64,000 bases of DNA from Streptomyces formicae (lineage in GTDB: Bacteria > Actinomycetota > Actinomycetes > Streptomycetales > Streptomycetaceae), in NCBI RefSeq assembly GCF_002556545.1, contig NZ_CP022685.1, forward strand, positions 6,674,001-6,738,000, written 5' to 3'. The position numbers and the translations under genes are program-made. The first letter of the stretch is position 1, and every line of letters begins with the position of its first letter. Positions 53,791-61,828 of the stretch are shown here, piece after piece. The notes under the pieces were generated by a model. The model made no database searches, was not told the origin of the DNA, and worked only from the letters and a program-made list of their open reading frames with translations.

Positions 53791-55293
53791 ATGCACAACT
53801 TCCAGGCGCAGGACCACTTCTCGGACGGCGCGCAGTACATCGCGGGGCGGCTGACCAAGGGGACGTCGGGCACCCACCACGCGGTCGTCGACCCCGCCAC
53901 GGGCAACGAGGTCTACTCGTACGAACTCGCCGGGAGCGATGACGTCGACGCCGCCGTCGCCGCGGCCGCCGAGGCGTTCCCCGGCTGGGCCCGGGCCACC
54001 CCGGGCGAGCGCTCGGACGCCCTGCACCGCTTCGCGGGCGTGCTGGCCGACCGGGCCGAGGAGTTCGCGCAGGCCGAGTCCTTGCAGTGCGGCAAGCCGA
54101 TCAAGTTGAGCCGGGAGTTCGACGTCCCCGGCACCGTCGACAACGCCGCCTTCTTCGCGGGCGCGGCCCGGCACCTGCAGGGCCAGTCGGCGGGGGAGTA
54201 CACCGGGGACCACACCTCGTACGTACGCCGTGAGCCGATCGGCGTGGTCGGCTCCATCGCGCCCTGGAACTACCCCCTCCAGATGGCCGCCTGGAAGGTC
54301 CTGCCGGCGATCGCCGCGGGCAACACCATCGTCCTGAAGCCCGCCGAGCTGACCCCCTTCACCTCGCTCCTGTTCGCGCAGGCGGCCACCGAGGCCGGTA
54401 TCCCCGACGGTGTCGTCAACATCGTCACGGGCGCGGGCAAGGAGGCGGGCGAGCGCCTCGTGGGCCACCCCGACGTCGCCATGACGTCCTTCACCGGGTC
54501 CACCGGCGTCGGCAAGCGCGTCGCCGAGATCGCCACGGCCACCGTCAAGCGCCTCCACCTGGAGCTCGGCGGCAAGGCGCCCTTCGTGGTCTTCGACGAC
54601 GCCGATCTCGACGCCGCCGTGCACGGCGCGGTCGCGGGCGCCCTCATCAACTCCGGACAGGACTGCACCGCTGCCACGCGCGCGTACGTCCAGCGTCCGC
54701 TGTACGACGCCTTCGTGGCGGGCGTCGCCGACCTCATGGAGTCCGTGCGGCTCGGCGACCCGTTCGACCCGAGCACCGACATGGGCCCGCTCATCTCGCA
54801 CGTCCACCGCGACCGCGTCGCCGGTTTCGTCGACCGGGCCCGCTCCTACGCGCGCGTGGTGACCGGCGGCGAGGCGCTCCAGCACCCCGGGGCGTTCTAC
54901 AAGCCCACGCTCATCGCCGACGCGGCGCAGGACAGCGAGGTCGTGCAGTCCGAGATCTTCGGGCCCGTGCTCGTGGTGCTGCCCTTCGACAGCGACGACG
55001 AGGGCATCAGGCTCGCCAACGACACCCCCTACGGACTCGCCGCATCGGCCTGGAGCCGCGACGTGTTCCGCGCCAACCGGGCGACCCGCGAGATCAAGGC
55101 CGGCTGCGTGTGGGTCAACGACCACATCCCGATCCTCAGCGAGATGCCGCACGGCGGCTACAAGGCGTCCGGCTACGGAAAGGACATGTCCGCGTACTCA
55201 TTCGAGGAGTACACGCAGGTCAAGCACGTCATGTTCGACAACACCGCGGTGGTCCGCAAGGACTGGCACCGCACGATCTTCGGGGACCGATAG
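53791..55293 (+). CDS. Aldehyde dehydrogenase of the polyamine operon
   Basis: The product is 500 aa of the NAD-dependent ALDH family: IAPWNYPLQM, Glu258 in LELGGKAP, Cys292 in GQDCTAATR. It is related to the enzyme at 40959 and to PuuC/PatD. It likely oxidises aminoaldehydes produced by the FAD oxidase downstream. It heads a six-gene run on one strand ending at 61095. Confidence 0.9.
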   Translation: MHNFQAQDHFSDGAQYIAGRLTKGTSGTHHAVVDPATGNEVYSYELAGSDDVDAAVAAAAEAFPGWARATPGERSDALHRFAGVLADRAEEFAQAESLQCGKPIKLSREFDVPGTVDNAAFFAGAARHLQGQSAGEYTGDHTSYVRREPIGVVGSIAPWNYPLQMAAWKVLPAIAAGNTIVLKPAELTPFTSLLFAQAATEAGIPDGVVNIVTGAGKEAGERLVGHPDVAMTSFTGSTGVGKRVAEIATATVKRLHLELGGKAPFVVFDDADLDAAVHGAVAGALINSGQDCTAATRAYVQRPLYDAFVAGVADLMESVRLGDPFDPSTDMGPLISHVHRDRVAGFVDRARSYARVVTGGEALQHPGAFYKPTLIADAAQDSEVVQSEIFGPVLVVLPFDSDDEGIRLANDTPYGLAASAWSRDVFRANRATREIKAGCVWVNDHIPILSEMPHGGYKASGYGKDMSAYSFEEYTQVKHVMFDNTAVVRKDWHRTIFGDR

Positions 55294-55351
55294 CCATCAC
55301 CAGGCCGCCTGACCCGCGGCCGCACATCATCCCGAAAGGGCAACCACGCGC

Positions 55352-56605
55352 ATGGAGCAGTACGAGCCAGACCGCCTGTCCTCCCCGGCCCAACTGGCCG
55401 CCATGCACCGCAGCCTGAGGAACGGCCGGGGTTCCCTGACCCGCCGTTCCCTGCTGCGCGCCACCTCGGGCGGCGCGCTCGCCGTCGGCGGATTCGGGGC
55501 GCTGAGCGCCTGCGGGATCCCCGCGGCGGGCAAGGCCAAGGGAGGCGTCGCGGCCGATGACCACTCGGCCGACGAGAAGCGCGTCACCTTCTCCAACTGG
55601 ACCGAGTACATGGACGTCGACGAGAAGGACGCGAACCGGCGGCCCACCCTGGAGGCGTTCACCAAGCGCACCGGGATCACGGTCAAGTACACCGAGGACA
55701 TCAACGACAACGTCGAGTTCTTCGGGAAGATCAAGCCGCAGCTCGCCGCGGGCCAGGACACCGGACGCGACCTCATCTGCGTCACCGACTGGCTGGCCGC
55801 CCGGTTGATCCGCTTCGGGTGGGTCCAGAAACTGGACCCGGCCAACCTGCCGCACGCGTACGCCCATCTCTCCACCCAGTTCCGCGATCCCGACTGGGAC
55901 CCGGGGCGGGCCTACTCGTACCCCTGGACCGGCATCTCCACCGTCATCGCCTACAACAAGAAGGCGACCGGCGGGAAGAAGATCACGTCCGTCTCGCAGC
56001 TGCTCGACGACCCGAAGCTCAAGGGGCGCGTCGGCTTCCTCTCCGAGATGCGCGACACGGTCGGCATGACCCTCATCGACATGGGCAAGGACCCCGCTGA
56101 CTTCACCGACGACGACTTCGACGCGGCGATCGCCCGCCTCCAGAAGGCCGTCGACAAGAAGCAGATCCGCCGGTTCACCGGCAACGACTACACCTCCGAC
56201 CTGGACAAGGGCGACATCGCCGCGTGCCTCGGCTGGGCCGGTGACATCGTGCAGCTCAAGGCCGACAACCCGGCCGTCGACTTCCACATCCCCGACCAGG
56301 GCTACATCACGTCCACGGACAACCTGCTGGTCCCCAACAAGGCGCGCCACAAGCGCAACGCGGAGCGGCTCATCGACTACTACTACGAGCCGGAGCCCGC
56401 GGCCCGCCTGGCGGCGTACATCAACTACGTCTGCCCGGTCGACGGAGTGCGGGACTCGCTCGCGAAGATCGACGCGGACGCGGCGTCGAATCCGCTGATC
56501 ATTCCCGACAAGGAGATGAAGGCGAAGTCCCGGGCGTTCAGGTCGCTGACGCCGAAGGAAGAGACCGCGTACGAAGAGAAGTTCGCGAAGCTGACGGGTT
56601 CGTAG
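55352..56605 (+). CDS. potD: Polyamine ABC transporter substrate-binding lipoprotein
   Basis: The product is 417 aa. It has a twin-arginine motif (TRRSLLRATSGG) and a lipobox LSAC, then a PotD-like fold: VTFSNWTEYMDVDEKD, VTDWLAARLIRFGWVQ, DNLLVPNKARHKRNAERLIDYYYEP. The residue runs match the orphan binding protein at 45323, so they arose by duplication. It precedes potA-potB-potC. The name rests on family and context; the exact polyamine is not known. Confidence 0.9.
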   Translation: MEQYEPDRLSSPAQLAAMHRSLRNGRGSLTRRSLLRATSGGALAVGGFGALSACGIPAAGKAKGGVAADDHSADEKRVTFSNWTEYMDVDEKDANRRPTLEAFTKRTGITVKYTEDINDNVEFFGKIKPQLAAGQDTGRDLICVTDWLAARLIRFGWVQKLDPANLPHAYAHLSTQFRDPDWDPGRAYSYPWTGISTVIAYNKKATGGKKITSVSQLLDDPKLKGRVGFLSEMRDTVGMTLIDMGKDPADFTDDDFDAAIARLQKAVDKKQIRRFTGNDYTSDLDKGDIAACLGWAGDIVQLKADNPAVDFHIPDQGYITSTDNLLVPNKARHKRNAERLIDYYYEPEPAARLAAYINYVCPVDGVRDSLAKIDADAASNPLIIPDKEMKAKSRAFRSLTPKEETAYEEKFAKLTGS

Positions 56606-56652
56606 GCGGCTGCGCTCCGGCGTGTATTCGGCCGCGGCCTTCTTGTGGTTGC

Positions 56653-56682
56653 TCGCGCAGTTCCCCGCGCCCCTGAAGGGGC
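56653..56682 (-). repeat. Dispersed Streptomyces repeat, copy 4
   Basis: This inverted copy of the block at 245-274 lies in the 120-nt gap between potD and potA. Its hairpin may attenuate transcription inside the operon. Confidence 0.8.
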
Positions 56683-56725
56683 GCCCCCCGTTCCCCCTCG
56701 ACCTCCCCTGGACCCTGGACCCACC

Positions 56726-57886
56726 ATGACCACTGCTCAAGAACACGGCGGCGATGTCCGCCTCAGCGGGATCAGCAAGACCTACGGCTCCTTCACCGCC
56801 GTGCGGCCGCTCGATCTCACCGTGCCGCAGGGCTCCTTCTTCGCGCTGCTCGGGGCGTCCGGCTGCGGCAAGACCACCACGCTCCGCATGATCGCGGGCC
56901 TGGAGGAGCCCAGCACGGGCACGGTCCACCTCGGCGACCAGGACGTCACGGCGCTGCCGCCCTACAAGCGGCCCGTGAACACCGTCTTCCAGTCGTACGC
57001 GCTCTTCCCGCACCTGGACATCTTCGAGAACGTCGCCTTCGGCCTGCGCCGGCGCGGCATCAAGTCCGTGAAGAAGCAGGTCGGCGAGATGCTCGACCTC
57101 GTCCAGCTCGGCGAGCAGGCCCGCAAGAAGCCGCACCAGCTCTCCGGCGGACAGCAGCAGCGCGTCGCCGTCGCCCGCGCGCTCATCAACCACCCCAAGG
57201 TGCTGCTCCTCGACGAGCCGCTCGGCGCCCTCGACCTGAAGCTGCGCCGCCAGATGCAGCTGGAGCTCAAGCGCATCCAGACCGAGGTCGGCATCACCTT
57301 CGTGCACGTCACGCACGACCAGGAGGAGGCCATGACGATGGCCGACACCGTGGCCGTGATGAACGGCGGCCGCGTCGAACAGCTGGGCGCCCCCGCCGAC
57401 CTCTACGAGAACCCGGGGACCACCTTCGTCGCCAACTTCCTCGGCACGTCGAACTTCGTCGAGGCCGAGATCGGCGGCACCAGCGGCGACGACATCGTCC
57501 TGAAGGCCGGGGACGGCAAGCTCGTGCTGCCCGCCGCCCGATGTACTGCCCCGACCACGGCGGGCGGCAAGGTCCTGGTCGGCATACGCCCGGAGAAGAT
57601 CTCCCTCACGCACGCCGACGACGCGGGGCAGATCCCCGAGGGCCGCAACCGCCTCACCGGCACCATCGCCGACAGCAGCTTCATTGGCGTCTCCACGCAG
57701 TACGTCGTCGACAGCCCGCTCTGCGACTCCTTCGAGGTGTACGCGCAGAACATCGAGCGCGACGGCAGGCTCACCCCGGGCGCCGAGGTCGTCCTGCACT
57801 GGAACCCCGCGCACACCTTCGGCCTCGACGCGACGCAGGACGTCGAGGCGGGCGTCGAGAAGGTCGAGGAGGACACCTCCGCATGA
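56726..57886 (+). CDS. potA: Polyamine ABC transporter ATP-binding protein
   Basis: This 386-aa ATPase has Walker A GASGCGKTT, signature LSGGQQQRVAVARAL, Walker B LLLLDEPLGALDL and VTHDQEEAMT. A C-terminal TOBE domain of about 120 residues, characteristic of PotA, follows. ATG 56726 has no strong ribosome site. Its stop overlaps potB by 4 nt (ATGA). Confidence 0.92.
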   Translation: MTTAQEHGGDVRLSGISKTYGSFTAVRPLDLTVPQGSFFALLGASGCGKTTTLRMIAGLEEPSTGTVHLGDQDVTALPPYKRPVNTVFQSYALFPHLDIFENVAFGLRRRGIKSVKKQVGEMLDLVQLGEQARKKPHQLSGGQQQRVAVARALINHPKVLLLDEPLGALDLKLRRQMQLELKRIQTEVGITFVHVTHDQEEAMTMADTVAVMNGGRVEQLGAPADLYENPGTTFVANFLGTSNFVEAEIGGTSGDDIVLKAGDGKLVLPAARCTAPTTAGGKVLVGIRPEKISLTHADDAGQIPEGRNRLTGTIADSSFIGVSTQYVVDSPLCDSFEVYAQNIERDGRLTPGAEVVLHWNPAHTFGLDATQDVEAGVEKVEEDTSA

Positions 57887-58833
57887 CGACCGTGACCGAC
57901 GCACCACCGCCCCCGGCCCCGGAGGCCAAGCCCGTCCCCGAGGCCGACGCCGCCCCGCGCAAGACCCGCAGGCGCGGCCGCCTCGTCCCCTACTGGCTGC
58001 TGCTCCCCGGCATCCTCTGGCTCGTCGTCTTCTTCGCGCTGCCGCTGGTCTACCAGGCGTCGACGTCCGTGCAGACCGGCTCCCTCGAAGAGGGCTTCAA
58101 GGTCACCTGGCACTTCGCGACCTACTGGGACGCGCTGAGCGACTACTGGCCGCAGTTCCTGCGCTCGGTGATGTACGCGGGCGCCGCCACGATCCTGTGT
58201 CTGCTGCTCGGCTATCCGCTGGCGTACCTGATCGCGTTCCGCGCGGGCCGCTGGCGCAACCTCATCCTTGTCCTGGTCATCGCGCCGTTCTTCACCAGCT
58301 TCCTCATCCGTACGCTGGCGTGGAAGACGATCCTCGCCGACGGCGGTCCGGTCGTCGGGGCCCTGAACTCGCTGCACGTCCTCGACGTCACCAGCTGGCT
58401 CGGCGTCACCGACGGCGACCGGGTGCTCGCCACCCCGCTCGCGGTGATCTGCGGACTCACGTACAACTTCCTGCCGTTCATGATCCTGCCGCTCTACACC
58501 TCCCTGGAGCGCATCGACGGCCGACTGCACGAGGCCGCGGGCGACCTCTACGCCAAGCCGTCCACGACCTTCCGCAAGGTGACCTTCCCGCTCTCCATGC
58601 CGGGAGTCGTCTCCGGCACGCTGCTCACCTTCATTCCCGCGGCGGGCGACTACGTGAACGCGGACCTGCTCGGCTCCACCGACACCCGCATGGTCGGAAA
58701 CGTCATCCAGACGCAGTTCCTGCGCATTCTGGATTACCCGACGGCCGCCGCGCTCTCCTTCATCCTCATGGCCGCGATCCTCTTCATGGTCACCTTCTAC
58801 ATCCGCAAGTCAGGGACGGAGGACCTCGTCTGA
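57883..58833 (+). CDS. potB: Polyamine ABC transporter permease PotB
   Basis: The product is 316 aa with a Pro-rich cytoplasmic N-terminus and six membrane helices. The EAA loop is LHEAAGDLYAKPSTTFRKVT. The segment FFTSFLIRTLAWKTIL is typical of PotB. It starts within the potA stop and overlaps potC by one base, so translation is coupled. Confidence 0.92.
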   Translation: MTTVTDAPPPPAPEAKPVPEADAAPRKTRRRGRLVPYWLLLPGILWLVVFFALPLVYQASTSVQTGSLEEGFKVTWHFATYWDALSDYWPQFLRSVMYAGAATILCLLLGYPLAYLIAFRAGRWRNLILVLVIAPFFTSFLIRTLAWKTILADGGPVVGALNSLHVLDVTSWLGVTDGDRVLATPLAVICGLTYNFLPFMILPLYTSLERIDGRLHEAAGDLYAKPSTTFRKVTFPLSMPGVVSGTLLTFIPAAGDYVNADLLGSTDTRMVGNVIQTQFLRILDYPTAAALSFILMAAILFMVTFYIRKSGTEDLV

Positions 58834-59645
58834 TGGCCGCTTTCTCCGCCCTCTTCCGCTGGCTCCGGCGCAATGTCGTCGTCATCGCCGGTCTGCTCAC
58901 GCTCGCCTATCTGCTGCTCCCGAACGTCGTCGTGACGGTGTTCTCCTTCAACAAACCGAAGGGCCGCTTCAATTACTCCTGGCAGGAGTTCTCGCTCGAC
59001 GCCTGGAAGGATCCGTGCGGCGTCGCCGACATGTGCGGCTCGCTCTCGCTGAGCCTGCAGATCGCCACCTGGGCGACGATCGGCGCGACCGTGCTCGGCA
59101 CGATGATCGCCTTCGCCCTTGTGCGCTACCGCTTCCGGGCGCGCGGCGCGGTCAACTCGCTGATCTTCCTGCCGATGGCGATGCCCGAGGTCGTCATGGC
59201 CGCGTCGCTGCTCACGCTCTTCCTCAACATGGGCGCGCAGCTCGGTTTCTGGACCGTCCTGATCGCCCACATCATGTTCTGCCTCAGCTTCGTGGTGACC
59301 GCCGTCAAGGCGCGCGTCATGTCGATGGACCCGCGCCTCGAACAGGCCGCGCAGGACCTTTACGCGGGTCCCGTGCAGACCTTCCTCAGGGTCACGCTGC
59401 CGATCGCCGCGCCCGGTATCGCGGCGGGCGCGCTGCTCGCCTTCGCGCTCTCCTTCGACGACTTCATCATCACGAATTTCAACGCGGGCTCGACTGTGAC
59501 CTTCCCCATGTTCGTCTGGGGATCCGCACAGCGGGGTACGCCCGTTCAGATCAATGTGATCGGCACGGCGATGTTCCTCGTCGCCGTTCTCCTCGTACTT
59601 TCCGGAATGCTCATCGGCAAGCGCCGCAACAAGCAATCTCAGTAA
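58833..59645 (+). CDS. potC: Polyamine ABC transporter permease PotC
   Basis: The product is 270 aa with six membrane helices, the EAA loop LEQAAQDLYAGPVQTFLRVTLP and the PotC-like LSFDDFIITNFNAGS. It completes the PotABCD importer. It is followed 32 nt later by the FAD oxidoreductase gene. Confidence 0.92.
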   Translation: MAAFSALFRWLRRNVVVIAGLLTLAYLLLPNVVVTVFSFNKPKGRFNYSWQEFSLDAWKDPCGVADMCGSLSLSLQIATWATIGATVLGTMIAFALVRYRFRARGAVNSLIFLPMAMPEVVMAASLLTLFLNMGAQLGFWTVLIAHIMFCLSFVVTAVKARVMSMDPRLEQAAQDLYAGPVQTFLRVTLPIAAPGIAAGALLAFALSFDDFIITNFNAGSTVTFPMFVWGSAQRGTPVQINVIGTAMFLVAVLLVLSGMLIGKRRNKQSQ

Positions 59646-59676
59646 CGATTACGCAGTTCCTGAAGGAGTGGAAATC

Positions 59677-61095
59677 ATGGCCCCTGGCGCCATGACCCGT
59701 TGGACCAAGTCCCTCTCCGACGCCCAGCCGGTCTCGTACTGGCTGGACGACCCCGGCAGGCCCGCCCCCGAACCCGCCCTCACCGGTGACGACCGGTGCG
59801 ACCTGCTCGTCGTCGGCGGTGGCTACAGCGGCCTGTGGACCGCGCTCATCGCCAAGGAGCGCGACCCGCGCCGCGAGGTGGTCCTCGTCGAGGGCCGCGA
59901 GGCGGGCTGGGCCGCCTCGGGGCGCAACGGCGGCTTCTGCGCCGCGTCCCTGACGCACGGCATCTCCAACGGCCTGTCCCGCTGGCCCGGCGAGATCGAG
60001 AAGCTGGAGGAGCTCGGCGCCCGCAACCTCGACGAGATCGAGGCGGCCGTCAAGCGCTACTCCATCGACTGCGACTTCGAACGCACCGGCGAGATCGACG
60101 TGGCCACCGCGCCGCACCAGCTGGCCGAACTGCGCGAGATGTACGCGGAGATGGCCGAGCACGGTCTCGCCGAGGGCTCGGAGCTGCTCGACGCGGACGC
60201 GCTGCGCGAGCAGGTCGACTCGCCGACGTTCCTCGGCGGCCTCTGGGACCGCGACGGCGTCGCGATGCTGCACCCGGCGAAGCTGGCGTGGGGCCTGAAG
60301 CGGGCGTGTCTGGAGAAGGGCGTACGCGTCTACGAGCACACGCCCGCGCTCCAACTGGCCCCCGCGGGCGGGGGGATGGCGGTCCGCACGCCCTACGGCA
60401 GGGTCTTCGCCCGCCAGGTCGCGCTGGCCACGAACATCTTCCCCTCGCTGGTCAAGCGCCTGCGTTCGTACACCGTTCCGGTCTACGACTACGCGCTGAT
60501 GACCGAGCCGCTGACCGATGACCAGCTGGCCGCGATCGGCTGGAAGAACCGCCAGGGGCTCGGCGACAGCGCCAACCAGTTCCACTACTTCCGGCTCTCC
60601 GCCGACAACCGCATCCTGTGGGGCGGTTACGACGCGATCTACCCCTTCGGCGGCAAGGTGCGCGCCGAGTACGACGACCGCCCCGAGACGTACGCGAAGC
60701 TCGCGGGCCACTTCTTCACCTGCTTCCCGCAGTTGGAGGGGGTGCGCTTCACGCACGCGTGGGGCGGCGCGATCGACACCTGCTCGCGCTTCTCGGCGTT
60801 CTTCGGCACGGCGCACAAGGGCCGCGTCGCCTACGCGGCGGGCTACACGGGCCTCGGCGTCGGAGCCACCCGGTTCGGCGCCGACGTCATGCTGGACCTG
60901 CTCTCCGGCGAGCGCACCGAGCGTACGGAGCTCGAGATGGTCCGTACGAAGCCGCTGCCATTCCCACCCGAGCCGTTCGCGTGGACGGGGGTGGCGCTCA
61001 CCAAGTGGTCGCTGGCCCGCTCCGACGCCAACGGCGGCAAGCGGAACCTGTGGCTCAAGACCATGGACAAGCTGGGGCTCGGCTTCGACAGCTGA
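59677..61095 (+). CDS. FAD-dependent amine oxidase (DAO/PuuB-like)
   Basis: The product is 472 aa. The dinucleotide-binding motif is VVGGGYSGLW (46-54), and a DAO domain follows with SGRNGGFC and the C-terminal YAAGYTGLGVGATRFGADVM. It resembles gamma-glutamylputrescine oxidase and related amine oxidases. I infer it oxidises imported polyamines or their conjugates to aminoaldehydes for the ALDH upstream. ATG 59677 follows AAGGAG. It is the last gene of the operon. Confidence 0.87.
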   Translation: MAPGAMTRWTKSLSDAQPVSYWLDDPGRPAPEPALTGDDRCDLLVVGGGYSGLWTALIAKERDPRREVVLVEGREAGWAASGRNGGFCAASLTHGISNGLSRWPGEIEKLEELGARNLDEIEAAVKRYSIDCDFERTGEIDVATAPHQLAELREMYAEMAEHGLAEGSELLDADALREQVDSPTFLGGLWDRDGVAMLHPAKLAWGLKRACLEKGVRVYEHTPALQLAPAGGGMAVRTPYGRVFARQVALATNIFPSLVKRLRSYTVPVYDYALMTEPLTDDQLAAIGWKNRQGLGDSANQFHYFRLSADNRILWGGYDAIYPFGGKVRAEYDDRPETYAKLAGHFFTCFPQLEGVRFTHAWGGAIDTCSRFSAFFGTAHKGRVAYAAGYTGLGVGATRFGADVMLDLLSGERTERTELEMVRTKPLPFPPEPFAWTGVALTKWSLARSDANGGKRNLWLKTMDKLGLGFDS

Positions 61096-61183
61096 GCGGC
61101 CGGGCGCGGGGGAGCCGTCCCGCGCGGCTGAGCGGGGTGTGATCGACCGGCGTACGCCCCGCCTCCGGCCAGTGACTCCCTCC

Positions 61184-61199
61184 ACTACCAACTGGTAGT
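61184..61199. promoter_or_regulatory. 7-bp palindrome ACTACCA-AC-TGGTAGT
   Basis: Perfect arms with a 2-nt spacer lie 82 nt upstream of the small unknown gene. It is a probable operator for an unidentified regulator. Confidence 0.5.
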
Positions 61200-61224
61200 C
61201 GGAACCTGCGTAATGCGTGGCCCC

Positions 61225-61277
61225 GGGACCTCTCTCACCTGTGCAAGCACTGTTGTCGCACAGGTAAGGGAGGTCCC
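61225..61277 (+). promoter_or_regulatory. 20-position hairpin burying the ribosome site of the next gene
   Basis: 61225-61244 pairs with 61258-61277 at 18 Watson-Crick positions, one G-U and one mismatch, around a 13-nt loop. The 3' arm contains AAGGGAGG (61266-61273), the only good ribosome site for ATG 61281. The ends GGGACCT/AGGTCCC and ACCTGTGC/GCACAGGT are perfect. Confidence 0.8.
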
Positions 61278-61280
61278 GTC

Positions 61281-61745
61281 ATGACTGGCTCCGAGGCCAA
61301 GTCGGCGGTCGAATGGCTCGTGTCGGTGGCGCCGGATCCGGACGCCTGCCGCTGGGAGTGGGAGCGCAACCCGCTGGGGGTCGCGCTCCTTCCCGCGGGC
61401 AGGCGCTGGGACGTGCTGATCCTGCCGGGCGAGCTCGGATACCCCACGCTCGACGTGCTGACCCGCTGCGTCGACCGCCCGGGACCCGTGCTCGCCGACT
61501 TCGGCGACGCCCGCATGGGGTTCTTCGTGCCGCCGGGCACGGTCGCCCGCTGGATCGGTACGGGCGTGCGCGGCGCCGGCCGGGGCACCTGGATCGTCGT
61601 GCCCTACCCGGGGCGGTCCACCGGCGGCGTCCGCTGGCTGGTCCCGCCGGACGGCGCGGGCACGCTGACGGACCCGGCGCTGCTCGAACTCGCGATGCAC
61701 GAGGCGGCCGCGCGGATGGCGCGCGAGGGGGAGACGGAGGGCTGA
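61281..61745 (+). CDS. Conserved hypothetical protein
   Basis: The product is 154 aa, not recognised at the function level. It has no signal peptide or membrane helix. WERNPLGVALLPAGRRWDVLILP and GTWIVVPYPG give it a faint look of the N-terminal part of actinobacterial prim-pol-like proteins, but catalytic acids are not evident. It stands alone between the polyamine operon and chiB. Translation should be limited by the hairpin over its ribosome site. Confidence 0.75.
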   Translation: MTGSEAKSAVEWLVSVAPDPDACRWEWERNPLGVALLPAGRRWDVLILPGELGYPTLDVLTRCVDRPGPVLADFGDARMGFFVPPGTVARWIGTGVRGAGRGTWIVVPYPGRSTGGVRWLVPPDGAGTLTDPALLELAMHEAAARMAREGETEG

Positions 61746-61758
61746 GCTGCCGGAAACC

Positions 61759-61786
61759 TTGACAACTCAATTGGTCTGGACCAAGT
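61759..61786 (+). promoter_or_regulatory. chiB promoter with DasR-type operator
   Basis: A TTGACA -35 box (61759-61764) is followed directly by TTGGTCTGGACCAA (61771-61784). This fits the DasR responsive element, consensus near ACTGGTCTAGACCACT. DasR lifts from such sites when glucosamine-6-phosphate accumulates, so chitinase would be induced by chitin breakdown. Confidence 0.82.
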
Positions 61787-61828
61787 TGGGCGCGCCACCC
61801 TCCAATCCCCCCATGTCCGGAGGCACTT

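Noticed and set aside
53586..53906. N-terminal extension of the NADAR protein on the minus strand
   Set aside because: It runs through the promoter and the start of the aldehyde dehydrogenase gene. The domain begins after ATG 53585.
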